A stretch of 64,000 nucleotides of DNA, from the NCBI GenBank assembly GCA_000697665.1, contig KL197720.1, positions 913,613 through 977,612 of the forward strand, given 5' to 3'. A program made the position numbers and the translations under genes. Of this stretch, positions 22,881-35,481 are shown one piece after another; the first letter of the stretch is position 1; each line of letters begins with the position of its first letter. The notes under the pieces are model-generated. The model was not told where the DNA came from and made no database searches. It saw nothing but the letters and a program-made list of their open reading frames with translations. This stretch comes from Jaapia argillacea MUCL 33604. Its lineage: Eukaryota > Basidiomycota > Agaricomycetes > Jaapiales > Jaapiaceae.

Positions 22881-24711
22881 CTAGTATCGGACGTCAACAC
22901 CCTTGTAAGTACCTGCTCTCCTCCCGTCGAAGTCAAACATCAAAGCATCCACGCGAGAGTAACTTGGGAGCACATTCGCCGCCCCCTCATCAATGGGCTC
23001 TACCCGACATCGAAACCATGTCATCCCAAATTTCCATTCGCTCCATTCTCCCAACGCCAACCCAAATGCAATCCTACAATACTCCTTGGCCTGAGAATGG
23101 GGACTCGGGAGACAATAAAAATCGTCTGCCATCCTGGAGCCACGAGCATCTTCGAAAGAGATCTTGGCATACTCCCCTTTCAGATTGATTCCCAAGAAGG
23201 TGACCTCAATACCACCTTTAGGTCGCTTCTCATCGTCTGTCTCCACGAGCCACTGCCAATCGAAAGCTGGATTGGGGACATTGGTGGCTGGCATGGCGGA
23301 ATGACGGGGAATAGGTGCAAGTAGGCGATAGCCCGCACTGAGGGTAAATCGCCTCAAATACGGCTGCACGATCTGAGGAAACTGGGGTATCGCATGTGCG
23401 AGGTTCCAAAGGTCCTGGATGCCCTCTACGTCCTCAGCGATTCTACGAATCAGCTCCACAGGGAGCTTCGAAAAAAGGGACTCGAGGTTGGAATCTGGCG
23501 AGACAGGAGGACAGACAGGGCGGGGTGGAATGTGGAAGAGTCGCCCTAAGGCCGTTATTCCTTCCGTACACAACGAACTTGCGTGCCAGGAGGGTAGGAA
23601 GGGAAGCGCCGCGGTGTGAGTGCAATTCGTAACATCGGCCAAGTCGATGCGGACAATAACACAATGTGTAATCGAAAATGCGATCCCCCACAAAAGTCCG
23701 CCCGAATATCGCGACCTGGCGAGGTGGAACACCTTTACAAGCGCAGCCTTGAGGTGGGCTGGTTCGTCAAGGTGTTTCGTATAGTGGACGCAAACGTTTG
23801 GCCGAGGCCAGGCTGGGTCAAAGGGTGCAATCCCAAACCCGGGTGAAAACGAAATCAAAGAGTCGTATCTTTGACGTCCGAGGTCGTATCGGACTTGGGA
23901 CGCCATCTCGACCAAGGAAGTGGCTAGATCGAGAAAACGCGGTGATTCGGCGGGTTCGAGAAGTGCTCGGAGGTACTTGAAGAACCAATCCTTCTTCGCC
24001 ATACACACCCCAACGAGAAATTCCAGGACGGCGACGCGGACTTGCTCGTCCGGTGAAGGCCAACGATGATCCCGAAGAATGTCGTGAGGAGACACGACTG
24101 ACGCTGCCGAAAAGATTTGATCGTAAGGCTGGAGGAAACCTGCAGGGAGAGGGGGGGCACTCGGAAGCCAACTCGCCCGGCAGGTCTGCGGAGTATCTGC
24201 GTTCCAGGACAGATGCCCATAATTATTCAACCCGAGACATCTTTGAAGGTCCGAAATGTCACCGTCCGATGCGCGCACAGTGGAGGGCATATGCCGAATG
24301 TCAAAAACAGGATATTGTGCGATGCGGAAAGAAAAGGTGTCGAGATCAATGGTGCAAGTCAAAGGGGGTTGATATCTGGGTAGAACGGGAGACACCAGGG
24401 TAAATAGATCACCGTTGCGGTCATAAAATGTGCAAGTCTGGTAATTTGCACCGGACGAACTGCGTGAAAACATTGAGAACGTGATCCGGCGATTGTGGTA
24501 GGACCTCTGACCTTCGATTTTGTACTGAAGGATCCTGCTCCCACAAAGATAGTTCATCTTGCTTTTCCTGAAGCCAGATATCGACTTCAGATGGGCACGC
24601 GGGGATTTGTCGAGCGCATTCAACGATAAACTCTGGGATAAAGCTCCCGTATTGGACTTCACGTTCCCACAACAGGCCATGGTAACGATATTGAAGTATT
24701 CCAGTAGTCAT
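22881..24711 (-). CDS. F-box-like hypothetical protein
   Basis: The main frame (stop at 22881, open to about 24680) encodes a large soluble protein. An F-box-like helix pair is visible around residue 410 of that frame (LFSKLPVELIRRIAEDVEGI, then QDLWNLAHAIPQF). The N-terminal part contains a DRNGDLFTLVSPVLPRYQPP-type segment. The most protein-like N-terminus (MTTGILQYRYHG, from 24711) lies in another frame. A 61-nt GT-AG intron at 24585-24525 would join the two frames, but its donor (GTCGAT) is weak; a real frame break is the alternative. F-box proteins usually recruit substrates to SCF ubiquitin ligases, which is inference here. Large families of such proteins exist in mushrooms. Confidence 0.55.
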
Positions 24712-25795
24712 CCTTTGCTGTGCAAGGAAGAATGAGATCGGCGGGAACATTGTCCACATCATAGAACTATGTGCTCACTTGTTATGAAGAAGGCGAAAAG
24801 GGGTGATGCGATGATGAGGCTCTCCACAGCTTTTAAACAAAGGCGGCTGTTTGTCCCCCCAGATAACACTGCTTCTGAGGAGTTTTGCTACATCCGCATT
24901 TCAAGGCCAGGACGTACACAAACTAGCGGCGTAACGCTAGAATGCGTCATATGACAAGCGGAGAGTTCAGATATGGTAAGTTCACGCCCCCAACTTGGCA
25001 GGGCGATGCCCTAATAGCAGCGAGGACAACATGCCGGTGGCGGGCAACAGACAAGTGGCTCAAGCTGGAAGCAAAGATCCCGAGTTCAGAGTATGTAGTT
25101 TGAATGTATCACCCAAGTATCACCACTTGCCTCTCGGCGAGAGGTTACGATAAGGACGTTCTAGGATCAAGAAGCTCCCCCATAAACCGAGAAGGAGGAT
25201 GCTCCGATTCATTGGAATGCCCGTGATCGGCCCAGGCGACGAGACGAGCCATAAGGAGGTTTGTCGACGTCTGCTGGTCCGTCCTGCACGGAGAGACTTG
25301 ATACGCAGGAATCAAGGCAGGAATGGCAATCATCATGTGCATGAGACACGACGCGATGTCCGCTGAATCTGGACCATCAGTGCTTTAGACCGGTCAACAG
25401 AATGGAGAACGAGAGATTGACCAAGCCTAAAGAGAATTTCAGGCAAGAGGAATGGTAGTGAGATGGTGGCGAGATGGTGGACGGTCCAGAGGGGGTGTTA
25501 GTGTGAGAATTTAATCGACGCACGGACCACATCATAGCGAAACCGCCAAGTCTACTATCCTAATCCGAACCATTAATGCATGATTGAAGGTGTCCATCCT
25601 GACTACACTTCTCGCTACCATCACCTGGCTACCATGGATCACATTTTTAATCTTTGCTGAATGGCCTGAAGGTGCGTCATAAAATCCTGCACAAGTGGGA
25701 CCTGACGTCACTGTCGGGGATTTCTGATGGACTGGGAGCACAAAACTGGGAGTTCGTTCATTCTCAGCTTCTCACCGCGACGCCCTTGTAGAAAC
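24712..25795. other. intergenic, divergent promoter region
   Basis: Separates the minus-strand F-box-like gene from the plus-strand carrier gene. Short frames only. Confidence 0.4.
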
Positions 25796-27426
25796 ATGTT
25801 CGACTCAAGTCTCGTAGATACGCTCTGGGGGACGTTCCAAGGTTCGCTCTCGGTTCTCATCACGACGCTGGCAGGATATCTGGCCGCTCGGTATGAATTT
25901 CTGGACAGGCCAACGGTGAAACGCGTGTCGAATATCTCCTCGTTGTTATTCTTGCCATGTCTTATCGTTGTACAAATGGGGCCATACCTTACAGCCCAGG
26001 AGCTTGGGACTGTCTGGATTATGCCTGTTTGGGGTCTGCTCAGTTCTGTCATCGCCCATCTATTGGGGTGGTTAGGCAAGGTGAGTCGCGCAACCAGGCA
26101 TATCTGAAGCACTGAAGATGGAGTATATGCTAGGCGACGCTGCGTTTGGAGTGGTGGACTGTCGTTGCTTCAGGCAGAGCAAATGCCAATGCACTACCTC
26201 TGTTACTCTTGCAAAGCTTGGAAAACTCAGGCGTGCTGAGCACTCTCAGGAAACCCGGCGAGTCAATGACCGAAACACTGGACAGAGCGAAAAGTATTGT
26301 TCTTCTCAACTCTGTAATGTATGTCATTCGACTCCCTGACTTGACGTCCTTGACGAACTGACCCCTTTGATTCGTGCACTAGCCAACAAGTTATCACTTT
26401 CAGCCTAGGCTCCTCACTCTTGCGCAGGGACCTTCAAAATGCTAAAATTGAAAACTGTGACCCCGAAGGCGATCGACTTAACCCAGGCTCCCGAGCCGCA
26501 CGCTTCCCCGCTATTCAAGACACAGAACATGTTGGCCTCCTCCGAGACTACGACCATGACGAGAGCGAGGACGATGATTTTAGGATCCCTTTCAATCAGC
26601 TTGACAATACGCCCGATCTAGACGTTTGGTCTCGATTACCTGTATCCCCGCGCGTCCGACGCGTATTCTATAAGAGCAGAAAGTTAGTCAAGAAGGGCTT
26701 TTCTTGGCTCAACCCCCCCGTTGCCGGGGCCTGCGTTGCGCTGTTCTTGGGTGTTCGTTTGATCCTCTCTAACATATTGCACTCTAATACTTTGTTCTTC
26801 AGATGATTCCCGCCCTTCACCACGCCTTCCTCTCCAAAGATGGTTTCTTCTACGATTCTCTCACTCAAGCTGTGAAGAATCTTGGTGGTCTATTGTATGT
26901 TTTGCTTGCCATTTGATTCAACTATCCCACTCACAGTGCATACACTCGTACAGCGTAAGCCTCCAAATGTTTATTCTAGGTGCTGATCTCGCCCTCGTCC
27001 CCTCCACGAAGCCAAAGATTCGAGGGACGATATCAGTTCTATCAATTCGCTATCTCCTCATGCCTCTTATCTCAATGGCTTTTGTGTACTTTACGGCTGG
27101 CAAGGGTTGGTATACAGATGATCCACTTGTATGGTATGTATCTTTAACTTTCTTTACAGCCACTTCCTTGATCTTTCCTTGATTTAGGTTTTTGTTGATC
27201 CTGGTCCCGAGTGGCCCTTCTGCGATGGTCCTTATCAACCTGGCGGAGCTCATGAACATTGATCAAGGCCCAATTGCTGGCTTTTTAGCCCTTTCGGTAC
27301 GTCACTGGAGCAATGCTACGTTCGAGCGTCCCGATTGATATGATCCCATAGTACCTGCTCTCTCCTTTTATATCTGTAGTGTGCACGATGGCGTTGAAAG
27401 TCGTCGAGGTCGTAGAGGAGCGATGA
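25796..27426 (+). CDS. auxin efflux carrier family membrane transporter
   Basis: Seven exons splice exactly in frame: 25796-26080, 26134-26318, 26383-26752, 26803-26894, 26954-27133, 27188-27296 and 27352-27426, giving 431 residues. It matches the Mem_trans (auxin efflux carrier, PF03547) plan. N-terminal spans include LLFLPCLIVVQMG and WGLLSSVIAHLLGWLG; the half-site WTVVASGRANANALPLLL is typical of the family. A central acidic loop (DYDHDESEDDDF) precedes C-terminal spans including SLQMFILGADLALVP and LVPSGPSAMVLINLAELM. Fungal members are uncharacterised transporters of the ER or plasma membrane. An upstream in-frame ATG at 25727 is possible; I prefer 25796 because the first span follows directly. 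Confidence 0.9.
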
Positions 27427-28178
27427 CAATCGGTTGCCCTTCTACAGCTCCTGATGTCAAACTGTACGATGTACATATCCGCAAGTGCTGGTTTCGGTGC
27501 GCCCCTGAATTTCTAGACTCTCATAATCGAACTCTGGTGTGCTGAATGGCGATATGAGTGGCGCTCCCGTGGTCTCCATGCTTCGAACGCAGAATGTGGT
27601 TGGTTCAATAAGTCCTAGCTCGCCGGCTGATGGATACCCTAAAGTCAGAGTCAATCAATTGATATATTGTGGGAAATCGCTGGCCTTTTCTAGACTTCTT
27701 AGAAGGACTAACGTCAGTTAAGACATCAGCTTTGGCTTGTTCACGCCGTTCAATCAGGAACCCGGGGGTGAAAAGTCTGATTTCTTGGAGTTGAACTAAG
27801 TATGTTGCTGGGACTCTGCAGAGCCAATTTTATCCAGGACATCATCCTTGGGATATACTTAGCCGCAGTCGAAACGTCCCTCCTACACAGCACTACGTAT
27901 TCACGCTCTCTTCACCTTCCCTTCTGGATTTCGGACATGCTTTCGAATTGCGTTACGCCTCCGTCCGTAAAGGGCTGAACGCCGTTGGCTTCGAATCGAA
28001 TGGTAATTCACTCGAGGAATGGGTTACATCATGTGAGGGAACCAAAATGCTATCCACACCTCTGAATATGTCACGATTATTTAGGAACTTTCGCTCCCAT
28101 GGATATGGATTCGCATTCTATATATATTCCCGAAGCCCTTCCTTGATCCTTCAGACATTTCATCCCTTTCCCTCAAAC
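27427..28178. other. intergenic, promoter of DUF6534 gene A
   Basis: No gene seen. A TATA-like stretch (TCTATATATATTCC, near 28116-28129) lies about 55 bases before the ATG of the next gene. Confidence 0.4.
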
Positions 28179-29845
28179 ATGTCGGCTTTCGACACTCTAA
28201 AAGATCACCCGGGACTGTTCGTCGGTAAGAGATGGGTTCTTTGAAGGTGGTTCGTACTTACTAACCGCCCTTTAAAGGTCCCTCCGTCTTTGGAATGGTT
28301 GCGCAAGCAATGCAGACCGGGGTGCTCGTGGATCAGTCAACCACGTTTTGGTCACGGGCGGCCGACGAGCGCCTTGTTGTCAAGATCATCGTCGCCTTTG
28401 TCTCCCTGGTGGCCATGTGCGTGAATAGACTAAATCGCGTGAGTGATCTTCTAACTTGCGGAAAGATTCCAGACGTCTGCATCTTTCTATTCTGTCTGGT
28501 ATACATGTGTCATCCATAAAGGCGACTGGTACGGATTGGTTTTTATTGCGCAGTCTCCAAACTAATGGCGATAGTAGGGTGCGTAATGTCTTACATTTGG
28601 TGGTGCACTTCCTCAGAGAAGTGTAGATAACTATGGTCTCGTTAACTTGGGATGAAAAAATCTCGAGCATGGTTGTGAGTGACCCAATGGCGATATCTCG
28701 TGAAGGCTCATTAATGAACTCCCCGAAGACGATGTGGATGGCCTGTCCCGTTCAGTCGTTCTGGATCTGGCGGTGTTGGGTGGTATGTCTACATCATGTG
28801 TCTCGCTGCCAAGCAGTGCATGATATTGTTTCTTAAAGCTCACTGGCAAGAGCTGGTTCACAATGGTAAGCCAAGAAGATCATGATGTAATATTATTCTT
28901 GACCTAATGTTTCCATAGGTTCCCCTAGTCTCCTTACTCCTCGGGACTGTCGCCACGAGCATCTTTATCACGGACGTTACGTTGGCGCTCAACTTTACGA
29001 GCTTCAATTCGCATCCTGGACCCTCCCCCGCATTAAGTGTTCGTCCTGAAGGGATACCTCTTCCTCAATTTGTGCTAATGCCCCTCCAGGTCTTCTCCCC
29101 TTGTCAGTCTGGAATCTTCCAGTACCCGATACCATTGAACTAAATTAGCATAGACGTTATAAACGTGGCATTTGGTGCAGGTCAGTGAATCATCACCCGT
29201 TTCGAGCGGACGCCTTACCTTCTATCAGTGCTCGATTTATCCGTGACATCTATCCGTTCGTCGCAACACCGATTAGATCCTTGAGATTGATATTCATGAG
29301 TTCCTCTCCACAAAGTTCTAGTCGTGTTACTTCGATCCCGACGGAACATTTTTACTCGAAGGTTTCGCAGGGTGAGCATGCCACTGGCAAATTCATTCCA
29401 ATCTCAACGCTGATTCTCCTCTTCTTAGACCTTCCGCCGCCTTGTTATCATTTCTTGGGAAGCGGGAGTCCCTCCTTGTGTGTGTGCCGTTGCGACACTC
29501 GCCATCTATCTGATATCCGCAAGTGTAATCGCTCCCTCCACCGCCGCTCCCATTTGATGATGCTTATGAAGAGAAACCAATCATTCTGGAACTTATTTAC
29601 GCAAGCGATTCTGGGAAAGTTCTACGTGATGTCGTTGTTCATCACACTGTGAGTCCCGTAACATGTCGCACAAGCCCTCCATCCGAGTACTCACGCAAAG
29701 TATCAGTAACGGTCGAGCGGATCTTCGAACGATGGGGTGTCCGTCACTGCCACCTCCCGCTCCTCACGACATTCCTGAAAATCAACCTGCTGTTGGTGCC
29801 CCAGCTGCTTGTGATCATCGTTTACCTGACCTCCCCTCAGGCTGA
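28179..29845 (+). CDS. DUF6534-type seven-span membrane protein, copy A
   Basis: A many-exon gene of about 310 residues. Recognisable pieces in order: MSAFDTLKDHPGLFVG, then GVLVDQSTTFWSRAADER, then FYSVWYTCVIHKGDW, then ITMVSLTWDEKISSMV, then MACPVQSFWIWRCW, then SLLLGTVATSIFI, then VLDLSVTSI, then FTRRFRRTFRRLVIISWEAG, then FWNLFTQAILGKFYVMSLFI and NGRADLR, which is the DUF6534 (PF20152) core, followed by a Pro-rich tail. Exon junctions hold phase throughout if a single base at 28578 is an exon of its own. Copy B at 30853 is its tandem paralogue. Function unknown; the plan suggests a plasma-membrane sensor or receptor, which is inference. Confidence 0.8.
28578..28578 (+). other. candidate one-nucleotide exon (copy A)
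   Basis: The G lies between two GT-AG introns (28529-28577 and 28579-28626). It completes the Trp codon of GDW and sets the next exon (ATA ACT ATG) in frame. The first intron has a CTAAT branch-like site. See findings. Confidence 0.6.
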
Positions 29846-30852
29846 CTTCCCTCACCATAGTGAGAATGGGCAAGATCCTCACATGGCGCCATTCCAACAC
29901 GAACAAGTCACCACCAATCCCAGAAACCCTCAAATACCAGGGTCTGTGACGCTACAGATATCGATAGTGGGCCGCTGACCACGATAGCTCTGTAATGCCT
30001 TCCTCGTTGATACACGATTCTCCTCCACCGTCATGTCTAATATCAACCAAACTCGCTTCACAAGCACGAGCCGCTGAAAGTTTACTCGAGCAGGGTCGAC
30101 AACAACCCGCGAGAGCGTCTGTTTCATGTTGTCGACCAACATGGGAGTAGTTTCGTTTGACTTCGTTGACCAAGCGCCCCGACATCAATCTTCGATACAC
30201 ACGTGGTGTGTATTCTCATCGGAGCCATTTATATGTCTGTGACTATCTCTCGCAGAATATCAAATAGAATCTACGCTAAGTTAAGCTACTTAGCTGATGA
30301 CCTCTGATGACCAGGTGATACCGACACGTGGCAACCATTGCCTGCGGCAAAGCAAAAGATAACGGCAGACATTTTGAAAATCGAGTCCTGCTTATCCAAG
30401 TATGTATCCCGAATTATTCGGCTTGGTCGACCATCGCATCTCGCAGTCTCCTGTCGAGGTACGTTGCTCCCCCCACACCACCTGTGACAGTTGCCTTGGC
30501 AGGCCTTGACATAGTAGAGCTATACCACTCAACCCTGTATGGCGTACCACCTGAATCACGATACCTCCCAGGCTTGGTATGAACGCCACCGCGTCACATT
30601 TCTCCACCATCACTTACTATCACGACATTCCGTAAAAATCGCATCTTAACATGAACCAGGTTGCGAGCATCGCCTCCGAGTTGGAGGGACCGGTGCTTGT
30701 AGTGACTTCACGAACCCGGCGAGTATCACACTTTCGAGGATAATGACCCTGAAACCAGGAATGTTCGCATGCGACATGCCGTGAACATCTGGGGTTGCAT
30801 TTATACGTCCAATGGACCTTCAAACAACATTGGCCATCTCATTCTTTCCAAA
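29846..30852. other. intergenic between tandem DUF6534 genes
   Basis: About 1 kb, short frames only, no recognised feature. Confidence 0.4.
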
Positions 30853-32531
30853 ATGTCGGTTTTCGACACTCTAAAGGACCATCCCGGCCTATTCATTGGC
30901 AAGAAATCTCCACATGTCATCTTCATCACCCTGATGAACGCTTCGCAGGCCCGTCTGTGTTTGGTTTGCTGGCGCAGGCCTTGCAAATGGGCGTCCTGGT
31001 GGATCAGTCGGCGGAATTTTGGTATCGGGCAGACAACGAGACCACCATAGTCAAACTCATCGTCGCTTTTGTATCAATGGTCGCCATGTGCGTATGGAGG
31101 CGAAGTGACGGAAGGGCGAGTTGTTGACCCCTCAAAAGTTTCCAGACCTCTGCGTCGTTCTATTCAGTATGGCACAGTTGTGTTATTCACAACGGGGATT
31201 GGTGCGCTTTGATACTCTCCCTCAAATTCCCCTACTAACATCGAGGTTAGGGTGAGTCCATTGGTCCGCGGATTGTTGTTTCATCCTCTGAGGTATATCA
31301 CAAGATAACGATGGTATCGATGACTTGGGTGGAAAAAATGACCAACATAATCGTAAGTGACCATTGGTACCACCGTATTTATCTGAAAAGGGAACCTTTC
31401 CAAGAACTTATGGATGGCCGGTCCCGTCCAAGCATTTTGGATCTGGCGATGCTGGATGGTATGGCTCCCCCAATCGCTCTTCATATTTTCTTGAGCTCAA
31501 CTCCTTGACTATAGCTCACCGGAAAGAGCTTGTTCACGATAGCAAGTTGCGAATCCCACCCCGCTGCCTCCGTCTCTCATCTTCAAGTCTTCATAGATTC
31601 CACTAGTTTCTCTACTCCTTGGATCAGTTGCAACGAGTGTCGTTGTTACTCATGGTGTATTCGATTTCAACTTCTCAAGTCCGGGGTCAGAAAGGGGACC
31701 TTCACCTACTCTTCCCGTAAGCACTGACGCTATTCCTCGGAACACTGAAATTCACTCCACACTAGGTGTTCTCGCCTTGTTCGTACGATAAACCGTTGGA
31801 ATCTTCGCGTCCTTAGTTTTGTCTTTCACAGTTGTTCTTAACATGGCATTTGGCGCAGGTTCGTGTTAGGCTCCATTTCGTATCAAGGGCTTACATCCCA
31901 CCAGTGCTCGACCTGTCTCTGACATCAATTCGTGCGTCTTCTTATCCTTGAAACCTTCGGCTGAGATTAAATCGCACGAAGTTTTGGTTGTTCTTCTCCG
32001 ATCACATTCATACATATTCAGTCGCAGATTTCGCAAGGTAGGCCTTTACAATGCTCTCTTTCACCATTCCAATCATTTCGTGCGGCTGGGTAGACCTTCC
32101 GTCGCCTGGTCATAATTTCCTGGGAAGCTGGGGTTCCTCCTTGTGCTTGTGGCGTTGCAACTCTCGTCACATACATCATCTGTGTCAGTCTTCCTGCTTT
32201 CTATGCCTCCTGTACCCGACCACTGATACACATGTAGAGAAACACATCGTTTTGGAATCTGTTCACGCAAGCGATTCTGGGCAAGCTCTATGTGATGTCG
32301 TTGTTCATCACTCTGTAAGTCTCAAGTATTTACACTATGTTCCACTTCGTTCACCCATATTTAAGCAATGGTCGTGCCGATCTTCGGGATGCGCGATCCA
32401 ATACTCCGTTCGCGATTCAGGCACCTGAAAGGCAAAATACTGTAGGTCTTCGAGCTAATGGTTGGGCCGAGGTTAACTCTATGCTGTCAGGTCGGTGCGG
32501 CGGGAATGATGTTCCAATCTTCAGAGAGTGA
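30853..32531 (+). CDS. DUF6534-type seven-span membrane protein, copy B
   Basis: Tandem paralogue of copy A with the same exon plan. Pieces in order: MSVFDTLKDHPGLFIG, then GVLVDQSAEFWYRADNE, then FYSVWHSCVIHNGDW, then ITMVSMTWVEKMTNII, then MAGPVQAFWIWRCWM, then SLLLGSVATSVVVTHGVFDF, then FSRRFRKTFRRLVIISWEAG, then FWNLFTQAILGKLYVMSLFI, NGRADLR and a hydrophilic tail ending PIFRE. Two introns begin with GC rather than GT (30899-30948, donor GCAAGA; 31542-31596, donor GCAAGT), where copy A has GT. It also needs a one-base exon at 31251. About 320-330 residues. Function unknown. Confidence 0.8.
31251..31251 (+). other. candidate one-nucleotide exon (copy B)
   Basis: The G lies between introns 31202-31250 (with a perfect TACTAAC branch site) and 31252-31304. 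It is at the position equivalent to 28578 in copy A. Confidence 0.6.
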
Positions 32532-33023
32532 AAGAGAGGATCCTCTTGTGCAAAGTCGTCAAGCGTGTAAATGCTGCATAGCTCAGGAGCCTAAGGTTAT
32601 CGTGGGTGAAGATCAGCATCTTGTTGCCCCTTGATAAACTTCCACAGCCGTCCCCCATGACAGTAACAAGTGATCCATATACTTACGCTAACTCGCTTTT
32701 ATAACGTAAACGGCTACCAAACCTGTCCCGCAACAACCCTAGGTCACCAGCATGCACTGCAGCGCGCCTGGCCTCCCTTCACCAAATCCCTGGCGCAAGT
32801 TGGGACCTAGCTAGCTTCCCTGAATGATCCGCACCCGCTGATGAATTGAAATGTGCATCGCGCGATGGGTTTAGCGTGGCGATTTCCTTGGTCGCGAGCC
32901 AATCTTAGGACTCTGTGCCTGCTACGGAGCGGGTCTTGGTGCTGAGGTCACCCAGTAAAATCGCAGTGTCAAGCAGTCCATTTTGTGGGACCTCATTTGC
33001 GATCTGGATGGTTCGTCAGCTCC
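32532..33023. other. intergenic, convergent 3' ends
   Basis: Lies between the ends of copy B (plus) and copy C (minus). No gene seen. Confidence 0.4.
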
Positions 33024-34547
33024 TTAAAGCGAAGTGGCAATAGAGGTCAAACGACGAACGGGCGTTCTTCTGGCACCACGATGACCGTCCAACGGGCTGT
33101 TGAAGCTGATTGACGGCTTCTGAAGATCGGCACGGGCATTTCTACAAGTTTGTCAATTCATACGCAGTACGGAATGACGGAATTCATACAGGACCCACAG
33201 TATTACCAAAAAGGAGATGGCGTAGAATTTCCCGAGGATCGCTTGGAAAAACAGATACCAGAAGCTGTTGTTTCCCTTTGGACATGTATCAGGTCAGAAC
33301 GGTTTGGAAAATGGTCGGGAAGTCTTGAAAAGTTACCTTGACCATGTAAAGCACCGCTGAGACAGTCGCACAAACACAAGGGAGGACAGCTGCCTCCCAG
33401 CTGACCATGATGAGTCGGCGAAGAAGCTAAGACAAATGGAGTTGATATTTTTGTCTTGGTAATAGAAGAACATTGGGCCAACCCGTTTGAATCGCCTCGT
33501 GAAGGCGTTGGAGCGAGACCGGAGAAGAAAGATGGAGACTACAAGACCAAGGATAATGTGGTATCGTGAAGATGTTGATTTAGAATGGAACTCACTCAGA
33601 GTTGTGATGGACAGATCGAGGACTGGAGAACGTTAGTTGAAGTCTCAGAGGTCGATTCATAGTGGTCGCTCGCCTGCGGATAGAATCAAGCCGATGTCGA
33701 CTGGTAGGTAAGCCGCTAGTAAGCAAGAGGTTATAGGTATAAAACGGGACGGAAGGACGGACATGGGGTATTCAGCTGCAAAGCATTGAGCCGTTGTTCA
33801 TGATGGACCGAAATTAAAACTTACAGGGATTCTTGTTACTGCTGGGCCATTAGATGGAAAATAGAAGGTGAACATGGCGGCCACCACGTAGATACTGATC
33901 ACAACGGTCGCCAGAAGCATTGATGATAACGGAACCTAGGGGGAGAGAATCATCAAGTGCTAGGTTTTCAGCCTCAGAAATGGACTCACCACGACTAGCC
34001 AACTTCTGTTCGTGAGCTAGATATGGAACCATGAGCAACTCATGGTAACCCGGTTAGAGATCAGTGGAGACACAATCACTTACTATCCAACACCGACGAA
34101 TCAAGAAACATTGGACGGGCGCCGCCATGGCTACTGTCTACAAAGGGCATATCTATAAACTGGCTATGCGTTTAGCCGGACGGTAGCGTACCATCACGCT
34201 CTGAAGCCTGTCCGTCCACTTCAGCTCCAGGAGTGACTCCCACTGCCCAAAGTTCAGTACAAAAAGTCTCCACCCATCCCAAAACGTAGTACCGGTCTGA
34301 AAGCTGTAAGATAGTTTCAGGTTAGCAAACTTACCAACTTATGGGAGAAGCAGACTCACAACGCAACGACGGTCACGAATGCCACCATACTTCTGATCAC
34401 CCAGCTCTCTTGGTCGGCCCGAGACCAAAAAGTCACGGAAAGGTCGACGATTATCCCGGCCTCAAAGGCATGAAACACGACGTTGGCCAGATCTGCTCCG
34501 ATGTACAAGCCCGGTCGCGCTTGCATGCAGGCGATAATGGACGACAT
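33024..34547 (-). CDS. DUF6534-type seven-span membrane protein, copy C
   Basis: Minus-strand member of the same family. Pieces in order: GLYIGADLANVVFHAFEAGI, then VDLSVTFWSRADQESW, then LFVLNFGQWESLLELKWTDR, then MAAPVQCFLIRRCWI, then SMLLATVVISIYVVAAMF, then VLDLSITTL, then FTRRFKRLLRRLIMVSWEAA, then FWYLFFQAILGKFYAISFLV and NARADLQ, ending at a TAA at 33026-33024. Unlike copies A and B, the segment between the two conserved Trp residues (W-x7-W) is uninterrupted. One intron uses a GC donor (GCGAGC at 33673). It is closer to copy D than to A/B. About 300 residues; function unknown. Confidence 0.78.
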
Positions 34548-35481
34548 GATGTCAACGGCCGCTCGTGTTCAACCTTCAGGGCCTCGGGGAAGGGGCGTGT
34601 CTTGGGGATTGACGTACTCGACGCGAGGTTATAAAAGAGAAAGAGGGCGAGCCAAAAGGCAAATGACACCGCTACTTGCATCAAGGTAGACCCGTCCCAA
34701 GGGTGGTCAGTTGCATCATTCGTTTTTGCCGATCCCTCGAAAAGGAGGTGTGCCCGAAAGCTCGTGGGAATATGGATGCACATTTGATCCCGCGAACCAT
34801 CAATTTGATCACGCCGAGGACACTTCGCACAGGAAAGTCGGCGCGTGAGGCACAATAGGGACTGTCCTGTTCGTTTTTGGACTCTTCGGTCTGCAGTTTC
34901 CGCGTGTCATAGGTTCCTTTTTCTGATCTGAATGAAAGGCGTCTGTGGCTGATGATTGAGGCGTCGCGTCGCAAGGTTTCGAGAAGGTGGACGGGACCGA
35001 GCGGTGATTTGGCTGCAGAATTCCCTCGTTACTTTGATAGTGTGTATTTAGCTCCAGTCGATTAGACGGTTTTTGGACTCACCAGGGTGCGGAATAGTTA
35101 CCGAGGGCACAACTTCCGTAGATAAGGACGCTGTGGAAATTTTGGGTGAGCGGGGTATCTTGACTGGTCATCAAGCCTCGCCGGAGGGTTTTCATTATAT
35201 GTTCCAGTGAGCACGATGTCTGAATTCTGGTGTGGGACGAGCGTCGTGAGATATTATAGCAAGAACGCCCGCGGAAAACGATAGCGGCGCCGGTGGCTAA
35301 GCATGATTGCATATTCCGGACTGCCAGTCGCAAGGAATTCGAATCTGCACAAGTGCAGCGGAGTTGAACAGAAAAGAAGCTTACACAGCCACCTGATTGA
35401 ACTCAATTCCCAAATAAGGCAAGCAAATATTCTGTTGCGTTGTGTTCAGCCACCCTGCGATTCCCATCACAAGTTTTTCCA
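34548..35481. other. intergenic, divergent promoter region
   Basis: Between copy C (minus) and RPF2 (plus). A 134-codon minus frame at 34451-34855 overlaps the start of copy C and has no family signature. Confidence 0.4.

Noticed and set aside
34451-34855. 134-codon minus frame upstream of DUF6534 copy C
   Set aside because: It overlaps the start of copy C in another frame and shows no conserved pattern.
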